Assembly: GCA_036562635.1 (NCBI GenBank)
Contig: DATCJU010000119.1
Location: 1-9,705 of the forward strand
Direction: 5' to 3'
DNA: 9,705 bases
Source of the DNA: DATCJU01 sp036562635
Lineage (GTDB): Bacteria > Actinomycetota > Actinomycetes > Mycobacteriales > Pseudonocardiaceae
Shown here: piece after piece, positions 1 through 5,451 of the stretch
Layout of the letters: each line of letters starts with the position of its first letter
Position numbering within the stretch: position 1 is the first letter of the stretch
Made by a program: the position numbers and the translations under genes
Notes under the pieces: generated by a model
What the model was told of the DNA's origin: nothing
Databases searched by the model: none
The model's input: the letters and a program-made list of their open reading frames with translations, nothing else

Positions 1-273
1 GACCGCCAGACCGAACGGCAGGTGCCGGGCGTTGAGCACCAGCCCGGCGAGCACGGCGGCGACCGGGCTGCCTCCGGCGGCCACCACCCCGACCGCCATG
101 AACTGCGAGCCTCCGGCGAAGACCACGAGGGACATGAACACCGGCATCCACACCGGCAGGCCCGAGGCGACGGCGATGGCACCGAAGGAGGCACCCACCA
201 CGACCAGGGCGAGGGCGACCGCGCCGATGTCCCGCAGCAGCGCGCGATCTAGAGTTCGCCATATCGAACGCAT
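1..273 (-). CDS. azlC: AzlC family branched-chain amino-acid exporter, large subunit (partial, N-terminal 91 residues)
   Basis: Translating the minus strand from the ATG at 273-271 gives an open frame that runs off the left edge, so about 91 of the family's usual 220-240 residues are present. After a short basic N-terminus (MRSIWRTLDRALLRDIG) there is a hydrophobic segment (about 17-35), then a second around 40-60. The family signatures FAGGSQFMAV (about 52-61) and LNARHLPFGLAV (about 80-91) are clear. AzlC works with the small AzlD protein to export branched-chain amino acids or their analogues across the cytoplasmic membrane; azlD would be expected just beyond the left edge. The gene diverges from an XRE/cupin regulator, which probably controls it (inference). 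The ATG at 283 lies in another frame and gives no AzlC sequence. The ATG at 273 has a GGGAG only 3 nt upstream, too close for a normal ribosome-binding site, so the transcript may be leaderless. Confidence 0.9.
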   Translation of the reverse strand, partial: MRSIWRTLDRALLRDIGAVALALVVVGASFGAIAVASGLPVWMPVFMSLVVFAGGSQFMAVGVVAAGGSPVAAVLAGLVLNARHLPFGLAV

Positions 274-281
274 CGACTCCC

Positions 282-310
282 ATGATGAACAGTACGGGTG
301 CGTTCGTCAA
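282..310 (-). promoter_or_regulatory. Putative azlC promoter (TTGACG-17-CATCAT) with overlapping dyad
   Basis: On the minus strand a TTGACG hexamer (310-305) is followed after 17 nt by CATCAT (287-282), which matches 4 of 6 bases of the sigma-70-type -10 box. Transcription would start about 7 nt further on, at or next to the azlC ATG at 273, so a leaderless mRNA is plausible. A 4-bp-arm dyad, GTTC (302-305) and GAAC (314-317), straddles the -35 box and would suit an operator for the divergent regulator. Promoter and operator are inferred from sequence only. Confidence 0.45.
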
Positions 311-341
311 ACAGAACAAATTGATCGCTGGAGCGAACACC

Positions 342-911
342 ATGGAGCAGGACGAGGCACGCCGGGGAGCCCCCCTGGCGACCATCGCCGCAGCGCTGCG
401 CCGGGAACGGGAACGCGCCGGCCTGTCCCTGACCGAGCTGGCCAAGCGTGCGGGCATCGCCAAGTCGACGCTGTCCCAGCTCGAGTCCGGGAGCGGCAAC
501 CCCAGCGTGGAGACCCTGTGGGCACTGAGCGTGGCGCTGGGCGTGCCGTTCAGCCGGCTTGTCGAGCCCCCCGCCCAGCGGATCCAGGTGATCAGGTCGG
601 ACCAGGGGCCCGTGGTGGGGTCGGAACAGACCCGACTGCACGCCACCCTGCTGGCGTCCTGTCCGCCCCACGCACGTCGCGACATCTACCGGATCACCCT
701 GGAGCCCGGATCACCCCGACTGGCCCAGGCACACATCCCGGGCACCGTGGAGCACCTGATCCTCAGCAGTGGACGGCTGCGGACCGGACCGGTGGACCAG
801 CCCGTGGAACTCGACCCCGGCGACTACATCTCGTTCCCCGGTGACGTACCCCACCTGTACGAGGCGCTCGCGCCGGCCACCTCCTACGTACTGGTCATGG
901 AACACATCTGA
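342..911 (+). CDS. XRE-family transcriptional regulator with C-terminal cupin domain
   Basis: This 189-residue protein has an XRE/Cro-type helix-turn-helix at about residues 15-75; the recognition region around 29-50 reads SLTELAKRAGIAKSTLSQLE. A small cupin-like beta-barrel follows at about 112-188 (HIPGTVEHLILSSG, then DPGDYISFPGDVPHLYEA). The two-domain layout is that of regulators whose cupin senses a small ligand. The canonical metal-binding histidines are incomplete, so ligand binding without metal is possible. I chose the ATG at 342 because GGAG (330-333) lies 8 nt upstream; the ATG at 282 adds 20 residues unlike the family and lacks a good ribosome-binding site. It is transcribed away from azlC across a 68-bp gap, the usual arrangement for a local regulator, so azlC control and autoregulation are inferred. 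The effector (perhaps an amino acid) cannot be read from the sequence. Confidence 0.88.
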   Translation: MEQDEARRGAPLATIAAALRRERERAGLSLTELAKRAGIAKSTLSQLESGSGNPSVETLWALSVALGVPFSRLVEPPAQRIQVIRSDQGPVVGSEQTRLHATLLASCPPHARRDIYRITLEPGSPRLAQAHIPGTVEHLILSSGRLRTGPVDQPVELDPGDYISFPGDVPHLYEALAPATSYVLVMEHI

Positions 912-938
912 CCACCGGGACGCGGTCACGACACGGAA

Positions 939-969
939 GCGGCCCCGGTACCCAGGGCACCGGGGCCGC
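939..969. terminator. Bidirectional hairpin terminator between the XRE regulator and pdxS
   Basis: A perfect 11-bp inverted repeat, GCGGCCCCGGT (939-949) and ACCGGGGCCGC (959-969), has a 9-nt loop. It lies 27 bp after the regulator stop and 20 bp after the pdxS stop, between convergent genes, so it can serve both. No U-tract follows, as is usual for high-GC actinomycete terminators. Confidence 0.8.
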
Positions 970-989
970 CGAAGCCTGCCGCCGTCGTG

Positions 990-1940
990 TCACCAACCGC
1001 GGTTGGCCAACCGCTGCGACTCGGGCAGCTCGGAGACGTTGATACCGACCATGGCCTCACCCAGACCACGGGAGACCTTGGCGATCACGTCCGGGTCGTC
1101 GTAGAAGGTGGTGGCCTTCACGATCGCCTCGGCCCGCTTGACCGGGTCCCCGGACTTGAAGATGCCGGAGCCGACGAACACGCCCTCCGCACCGAGCTGC
1201 ATCATCATCGCGGCGTCGGCCGGGGTGGCGATACCACCCGCGGTGAACAGCACCACGGGCAGCTTCCCGGTCTCGGCGACCTCCTTGACCAGCTCGTAGG
1301 GCGCACGCAGCTCCTTGGCCGCCGCGTAGAGCTCGTCCTCGTCCATCACGGTCAGCCGCCGGATCTCCGACCGGATCTGCCGCATGTGCCGGGTGGCCTC
1401 GACGACGTTGCCGGTGCCGGCCTCGCCCTTGGAGCGGATCATCGCCGCCCCCTCGGCGATCCGACGCAGCGCGTCACCCAGGTTGGTGGCACCGCACACG
1501 AACGGCACGGTGAACGCCCACTTGTCGATGTGGTGGGTCTCGTCGGCCGGGGTGAGCACCTCGGACTCGTCGATGTAGTCCACGCCGATGGCCTGCAGCA
1601 CCTGAGCCTCGACGAAGTGCCCGATACGCACCTTGGCCATCACCGGGATGGAGACGGCGTTGATGATGCTCTCGATCATGTCGGGGTCACTCATCCGAGC
1701 GACCCCACCCTGGGCACGGATGTCGGCGGGCACCCGCTCCAGGGCCATCACCGCGACGGCACCGGCGTCCTCGGCGATCTTGGCCTGCTCGGGCGTGACG
1801 ACATCCATGATCACGCCGCCCTTGAGCATCTCCGCCATCCCGCGCTTGACGCGGGCGGTGCCGGTCACCTGGGTGACCGTCTCGGACGCATCGGGGGCGG
1901 TGGCGGTCTCCGGGGCGTTTCCGGTCTCGGCGCTGGTCAC
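990..1940 (-). CDS. pdxS: Pyridoxal 5'-phosphate synthase, PdxS (synthase) subunit
   Basis: PdxS condenses ribose 5-phosphate, glyceraldehyde 3-phosphate and ammonia (from the PdxT glutaminase) into PLP in the cytoplasm, in the DXP-independent vitamin B6 pathway. The 316-residue protein aligns throughout with the roughly 294-residue Bacillus PdxS as I remember it. Conserved blocks include RVKRGMAEMLKGGVIMDV, ALERVPADIR, PVMAKVRIGHF, DYIDESEVLTPAD, GTGNVVEATRHMR and GVFVGSGIFKS, ending in NRGW. By alignment, Asp46, Lys103 (Schiff base with ribose 5-phosphate) and Lys171 match the catalytic D24/K81/K149, so it should be active. I chose the GTG at 1940 because AAAGG lies 7 nt upstream; the frame stays open to an ATG at 2060 but the added residues look non-coding. 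The first ~25 residues are a variable Ser/Thr/Ala/Glu-rich tail, slightly longer than usual. pdxT is not adjacent: the neighbour beyond the stop is a convergent regulator. Confidence 0.97.
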   Translation of the reverse strand: MTSAETGNAPETATAPDASETVTQVTGTARVKRGMAEMLKGGVIMDVVTPEQAKIAEDAGAVAVMALERVPADIRAQGGVARMSDPDMIESIINAVSIPVMAKVRIGHFVEAQVLQAIGVDYIDESEVLTPADETHHIDKWAFTVPFVCGATNLGDALRRIAEGAAMIRSKGEAGTGNVVEATRHMRQIRSEIRRLTVMDEDELYAAAKELRAPYELVKEVAETGKLPVVLFTAGGIATPADAAMMMQLGAEGVFVGSGIFKSGDPVKRAEAIVKATTFYDDPDVIAKVSRGLGEAMVGINVSELPESQRLANRGW

Positions 1941-2002
1941 GGCGGAGCCTTTCGACGTACGACTGGAGGACAACCGGGCGCGTCCAGGTTGCGCCCGACG
2001 CC

Positions 2003-2008
2003 ATCCTA
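2003..2008 (-). promoter_or_regulatory. Putative pdxS -10 element (TAGGAT)
   Basis: TAGGAT on the minus strand (2008-2003) fits the actinobacterial TANNNT -10 pattern and would give a leader of roughly 55 nt before the pdxS GTG. At the expected -35 position (about 2026-2032) there is only a TCCCCG/CTCCCC-like sequence. A promoter without a -35 box would fit activator-dependent control by a PdxR-type protein. Confidence 0.4.
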
Positions 2009-2016
2009 CGTCGATG

Positions 2017-2059
2017 TGGACCAAACGGGGAGGCTGTTCCAGCTCACTTTCATGGTCCA
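2017..2059. promoter_or_regulatory. Paired TGGWCCA boxes, candidate MocR/PdxR operator upstream of pdxS
   Basis: TGGACCA (2017-2023) and TGGTCCA (2053-2059) are exact reverse complements, and each is a near-palindrome around its central base. Their centres are 36 bp apart, at about -24 and -60 from the start predicted by the TAGGAT element. PLP-binding MocR-type regulators such as PdxR commonly recognise TGGWC-like half sites near pdxS/pdxT genes (from memory of the family). No regulator gene of that family is in this window, so the assignment is inference. Confidence 0.4.
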
Positions 2060-2178
2060 ATCCTGACGGCGACCGGTAGGGAACACCGCTGCCCGACCAT
2101 GCACGGCACCCCCGCCCGCCAGGGATTCACCCACCCCGCGCTCCCTGATTCCGGTCACCGACTTCGGGTTGTCCCACG

Positions 2179-2216
2179 CCGCACGACGGTGTGAGATCGA
2201 CCACATGAACGTGCGG
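2179..2216. promoter_or_regulatory. Symmetric 38-bp dyad in the EF-G2 leader
   Basis: Outer 7-bp arms CCGCACG (2179-2185) and CGTGCGG (2210-2216) enclose inner 4-bp arms TGTG (2190-2193) and CACA (2202-2205). Both pairs share one centre (2197/2198), with 4-nt spacers on each side and 8 nt in the middle. It ends 26 nt before the GGGAGG ribosome-binding site. It could be a repressor operator overlapping the promoter or an RNA stem with an internal loop; the sequence does not decide. Confidence 0.4.
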
Positions 2217-2241
2217 TGAAGGCGGCTGCCCGTCTCGACCC

Positions 2242-2247
2242 GGGAGG
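2242..2247 (+). promoter_or_regulatory. Ribosome-binding site deciding the EF-G2 start
   Basis: GGGAGG is spaced 8 nt from the ATG at 2256. The in-frame GTG at 2247 begins on the last base of this element and so cannot use it. Confidence 0.8.
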
Positions 2248-2255
2248 TGGTCCTC

Positions 2256-4391
2256 ATGGGTGTCAAGCACGCCGGCAACGGACAGGCGAAGGCCGCGGTC
2301 GTGGTGAACGATCCGGCGAAGGTACGCAACGTGGCACTGGTCGGGCCGTCGGGTGCGGGGAAGACCACCCTCGCCGAGGCACTGCTGGCGGCCACCGGTG
2401 TGATCAGCCGGAGCGGTCCGGTCACCGAGGGCACCACCGTCCTCGACCACGACCCGGCCGCGGTCCGGCAACAACGGTCGGTCGGGCTCGCGGTCGCCCC
2501 GGTGGTCCACGACGACATCAAGATCAATCTGATCGACACGCCCGGACACGCCGACTTCATCGGCGAGCTGCGCGCCGGCCTGCGTGCCGCGGACGCGGCA
2601 CTGTTCGTGGTCAGTGCCGCCGCAGGCGTGGACCCCGCCACCGTCGCCCTGTGGGAGGAGTGTGCGGCGGTACGCATGCCCCGTGCCGTGGTGGTGACCC
2701 GGCTGGACCACCACCGGGCGGACGTCGACGCCGAGATCGCCGGATGCCAGGAGGCCTTCGGCACCGGTGTCCTCCCGCTCTACCTCCCGGTCCGGAACGC
2801 GGCCGGTGCGGTCACCGGACTGGTCGGTCTGCTCACCCGGCGGCTGTTCGACTACTCCGGTGGTTACCCGCCCAGGGTGTCGGAACCGGACCCGACGGAC
2901 ACGGAGCGGATCACCACGGCCCGCAACGCCCTCATCGAGGGGATCATCGCCGAGAGCGAGGACGAGACCCTGATGGACCGCTACCTCGCGGGCGAGGAGA
3001 TCGACGAACAGACCCTGATCAACGATCTGGAGACCGCCGTGGCCCGGGGCTCGTTCCACCCGGTGCTGCCGGTGTGCGCCGCCACGGGGGTGGGGCTGGC
3101 CGAGCTGCTGGAGGTACTCACCCGCGCGTTCCCCTCCCCGCTGGAGCACGAGCTGCCCGAGGTCACCGACCTGACCGGCATCCCCCGCCCCCGGATGGCC
3201 GCCGACCCCGCAGGACCGCTGGTCGCCGAGGTGGTGCACACGGCGGTCGACTCCTATGTGGGGCGGGTCTCGCTGGTCCGCGTGTTCTCCGGCACGCTGC
3301 GTCCCGAGGGCACGGTCCACGTCTCCGGGCACGGGCTCGCCGACCGGGGACACGAGGACCACGACACCGACGAACGGGTGGCACACATCTACTCGCCGCT
3401 GGGGTCCGACCTGCGCGAGGTGCCGTTCTGCGTGGCCGGTGACCTCTGCGCGCTCACCAAGATCGGTTCGGCGGAGACGGGGGACACCCTCTCCGCGCCG
3501 AACGACGCGCTGCTCGTCCGCCCCTGGGACATGCCCGAGCCACTGTTGCCGGTGGCGGTGGTCGCCCACACCCGCAGCGACGAGGAGGCACTGGCCCGCA
3601 ACCTGTCCCGCCTGGTCGCCGGCGACCCGACACTGCGGATGGAGCGCAATCCGGAGACCCACCAGCTGGTGCTGTGGTGCATGGGCGAGGCCCACGCCGA
3701 CGTGGTGCTCCAGCGGCTGCGGGCCGGCGGGGTCGAGGTGGACACCGAGCCGGTGAAGGTTCCGCTGCGGGAGACCTTCGCCGCACCGGCCAGCGGGCAC
3801 GGGCGGCACGTCAAGCAGTCCGGAGGCCACGGTCAGTACGGGGTGTGCACCATCGAGGTGGAACCGTTGCCCCGCGGCGCGGGGTTCGAGTTCGTCGACC
3901 GCATCGTCGGAGGCGTCATCCCCCACCAGTTCATTCCCAGCGTGGAACGCGGCATCCGCGCCCAGATGGCCAAGGGCCTGGCCTTCGGCTATCCCGTGGT
4001 CGACATCCGGGTGACCCTGGTGGACGGCAAGGCGCACAGCGTCGACTCCTCCGACGCGGCGTTCCAGACCGCCGGCGCCCTCGCCCTCAAGGATGCCGCG
4101 GCCCGCAGCCGGATCACCCTGCTGGAACCGGTGGACGAGGTGGCGATCGAACTGCCCGACGAGCACATGGGAACGGTGCTCGGCGACCTGTCCGGCCGAC
4201 GCGGCCGTGTGCTGGGCACCGGAACCGCCCCGTCCGGACGGACCCTGATCCGCGCCGAGGTCCCGGCGGCCGAACTGCTGCGCTACGCCATCGACCTGCG
4301 TGCGATGACCTCGGGCACGGCCCGGTTCACCCGCCGCTTCGCCCGGTACGAACCGCTCCCGGAGTCGATGACGGCCAAGGTGGCCGGCTGA
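2256..4391 (+). CDS. fusA2: Elongation factor G-like GTPase (EF-G2 type)
   Basis: This 711-residue protein has the whole EF-G layout. The GTPase domain has a P-loop GPSGAGKT (30-37), switch II DTPGH (94-98) and a G4 motif TRLD (148-151). Domains II-III follow, then domain IV with SGGHGQYG and a tip loop carrying His594, which aligns with the translocation-essential His583 of E. coli EF-G. Domain V ends in LRAMTSGTARF. Two features set it apart from housekeeping EF-G: switch I lacks the ERGITI signature (QQRSVGLAV at about 72-80), and G4 has Arg where Lys is usual. These fit the actinobacterial EF-G2 paralogues (the Rv0120c/MSMEG_6535 type), reported to lack ribosome-stimulated GTPase activity; their cellular role is unsettled. 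The ATG at 2256 has GGGAGG (2242-2247) 8 nt upstream, so I prefer it to the GTG at 2247, which overlaps that site. It is a monocistronic plus-strand gene between pdxS and the PIM cluster. Confidence 0.92.
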   Translation: MGVKHAGNGQAKAAVVVNDPAKVRNVALVGPSGAGKTTLAEALLAATGVISRSGPVTEGTTVLDHDPAAVRQQRSVGLAVAPVVHDDIKINLIDTPGHADFIGELRAGLRAADAALFVVSAAAGVDPATVALWEECAAVRMPRAVVVTRLDHHRADVDAEIAGCQEAFGTGVLPLYLPVRNAAGAVTGLVGLLTRRLFDYSGGYPPRVSEPDPTDTERITTARNALIEGIIAESEDETLMDRYLAGEEIDEQTLINDLETAVARGSFHPVLPVCAATGVGLAELLEVLTRAFPSPLEHELPEVTDLTGIPRPRMAADPAGPLVAEVVHTAVDSYVGRVSLVRVFSGTLRPEGTVHVSGHGLADRGHEDHDTDERVAHIYSPLGSDLREVPFCVAGDLCALTKIGSAETGDTLSAPNDALLVRPWDMPEPLLPVAVVAHTRSDEEALARNLSRLVAGDPTLRMERNPETHQLVLWCMGEAHADVVLQRLRAGGVEVDTEPVKVPLRETFAAPASGHGRHVKQSGGHGQYGVCTIEVEPLPRGAGFEFVDRIVGGVIPHQFIPSVERGIRAQMAKGLAFGYPVVDIRVTLVDGKAHSVDSSDAAFQTAGALALKDAAARSRITLLEPVDEVAIELPDEHMGTVLGDLSGRRGRVLGTGTAPSGRTLIRAEVPAAELLRYAIDLRAMTSGTARFTRRFARYEPLPESMTAKVAG

Positions 4392-4414
4392 CCGGTCCCG
4401 CCCCGGCACGGGCA

Positions 4415-4446
4415 GGCTCCCCGTCCGGCCCCACGGGCGGGGAGTC
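4415..4446. terminator. Bidirectional hairpin terminator between EF-G2 and the NUDIX gene
   Basis: A 13-bp stem (4415-4427 with 4434-4446; core CTCCCCG/CGGGGAG), including two G-U wobbles, closes a 6-nt loop GCCCCA. It lies 23 bp after the EF-G2 stop and 6 bp after the NUDIX stop on the other strand, so it probably ends both transcription units. No U-tract is seen. Confidence 0.75.
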
Positions 4447-4452
4447 GCACGG

Positions 4453-5451
4453 TCAGCGGATCGTCCGGGTCACGCCGTCCCACTCCCCGGACGACAGGAC
4501 CGGCAGCAACTCACCGAGCTGCAACGGGTAGACCGTCTCCTGCGTGGTGCGCAGTTCCTCGGCGCTCCACCAGTGATACCTGTGCACGGTGGCCGCCTCG
4601 ACCTGGGTGAGCCCCGAGGTGTCGATCGAGGGAGCCACCTGGTCGAGGCGGGCCAGGAAGTACCACTCCTCGGAGTCGTAGGCCACCCCGTCGAAGGTGA
4701 ACAGCACCCGACGCCGCCACACCGGCCCGGTCAGCGCCTCCGGGTCCAGGCGCAGCCCGGTCTCCTCGTACAGCTCACGCAGGGCCGCGGCACGCAGGTC
4801 CTCTCCCGGTTCCACCCCACCGCCGACCGTGAACCAGAACAGCTCCTGCGGGCACGCCGGGTCGCAGCCGCAGAACAGCAGCACCCGGCCCGCTCCGTCG
4901 ACCAGCACCACCCGGGCGGCCGGGCGGGCACGCGGTGCCTCCCCCGGATCACCGAACGTCCCCGGTTCGGCGATCTCGAAGTAGCTCGGCTGCGGCGCGG
5001 TCCCGGCCAGACGCAGCCACCGCACCGGACGCCGGGCACGCAACGCGAGGGTGTCGCGGACCGCGTCGTTGTGCACCCGGCGGGCCAGCACGACGCGCTG
5101 TTCGGCGTCCCCCAGCTCCGCGGCCAACGCCGCAGGCAGCCGGTCCCGACCGATCTCGTCGAGCAACCGGCTCAGCTCGTTCTCCGCGCTCTCCCGATCC
5201 GGTCGCCCCGCCCGTTCGGCCCGGTCCGCCGCGGCCCGCAACCGCTCGGCGGTGGCGGGGTCCAGATCCGCTGCGGCGGCCACCGCCCGGGCCACCACCG
5301 CCCGCCGCCCCAGTGCCGCGTCCAGGGCCGCCCAGGCAGCGTCGGTGCGTACGTGCAACCGATCCAGACGGTTGGCGGTGAGCAACGCCCACGGACCGAG
5401 CAGCAGCGCGAGCACCAGAAGGGCGACGAGCAACAGGTCCAGCGGGCTCAC
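4453..5451 (-). CDS. Membrane-anchored LemA-like/NUDIX hydrolase fusion protein
   Basis: This 332-residue protein has three parts. Residues 4-25 are a strongly hydrophobic N-terminal segment (LLLVALLVLALLLGPWALL), a likely membrane anchor. Residues about 27-160 resemble LemA: an Ala/Arg-rich helical region starting NRLDRLHVRTDAAWAALDAAL, then RVHNDAVRDTLALR and a closing PQPSYFEIAEP, close to LemA's YNDAVR and FFE ends. Residues about 175-310 are a Nudix domain with a complete Nudix box at 211-233 (G211, E217, R225-E226, E229-E230, G232), so it should bind metal and hydrolyse a nucleoside-diphosphate-linked substrate. The substrate is unknown. Position suggests the orthologue of M. tuberculosis Rv2609c. 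The GTG at 5451 overlaps the pimA stop as GTGA, with GGGAGGG about 9 nt upstream. As the last gene of the PIM operon it may act on GDP-mannose, CDP-lipid or a related nucleotide at the membrane, but that is inference from context. Confidence 0.88.
   Translation of the reverse strand: MSPLDLLLVALLVLALLLGPWALLTANRLDRLHVRTDAAWAALDAALGRRAVVARAVAAAADLDPATAERLRAAADRAERAGRPDRESAENELSRLLDEIGRDRLPAALAAELGDAEQRVVLARRVHNDAVRDTLALRARRPVRWLRLAGTAPQPSYFEIAEPGTFGDPGEAPRARPAARVVLVDGAGRVLLFCGCDPACPQELFWFTVGGGVEPGEDLRAAALRELYEETGLRLDPEALTGPVWRRRVLFTFDGVAYDSEEWYFLARLDQVAPSIDTSGLTQVEAATVHRYHWWSAEELRTTQETVYPLQLGELLPVLSSGEWDGVTRTIR

Larger units (their letters stand above)
1941..2255. other. 315-bp divergent intergenic region between pdxS and the EF-G2 gene
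   Basis: I see no credible coding sequence here. The pdxS side (1941-2060) holds its ribosome-binding site, a -10-like element and two operator-like boxes, annotated separately. The middle (2061-2178) shows little beyond a loose 6-bp inverted repeat, CAGGGA (2120-2125) and TCCCTG (2142-2147), with a 16-nt loop. The EF-G2 side (2179-2255) holds a symmetric dyad, a four-codon ATG-to-TGA mini-frame at 2205-2219, and a strong GGGAGG ribosome-binding site at 2242-2247. Confidence 0.8.

Noticed and set aside
282..341. Upstream ATG (282) as start of the XRE regulator
   Set aside because: It adds 20 atypical residues, has no RBS, and would place coding sequence over the divergent control region; the ATG at 342 has GGAG at proper spacing.
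32..844. 270-residue plus-strand frame across azlC and the XRE regulator
   Set aside because: Arg/Pro/Gly-rich sequence without motifs; it conflicts with two genes that show clear family signatures.
987..2066. 359-residue plus-strand frame opposite pdxS
   Set aside because: His/Gly/Asp-rich composition and no recognisable domain; it is the shadow of the highly conserved pdxS.
2120..2147. CAGGGA/TCCCTG inverted repeat in the pdxS-EF-G2 intergenic region
   Set aside because: Only 6 bp arms with a 16-nt loop; expected by chance in GC-rich DNA and with no link to a promoter element.
2127..4409. 760-residue open frame on the minus strand opposite EF-G2
   Set aside because: Its translation is low-complexity Gly/Arg/His/Asp-rich with no family motif, typical of the antisense of a high-GC gene; EF-G2 on the other strand has every conserved motif.
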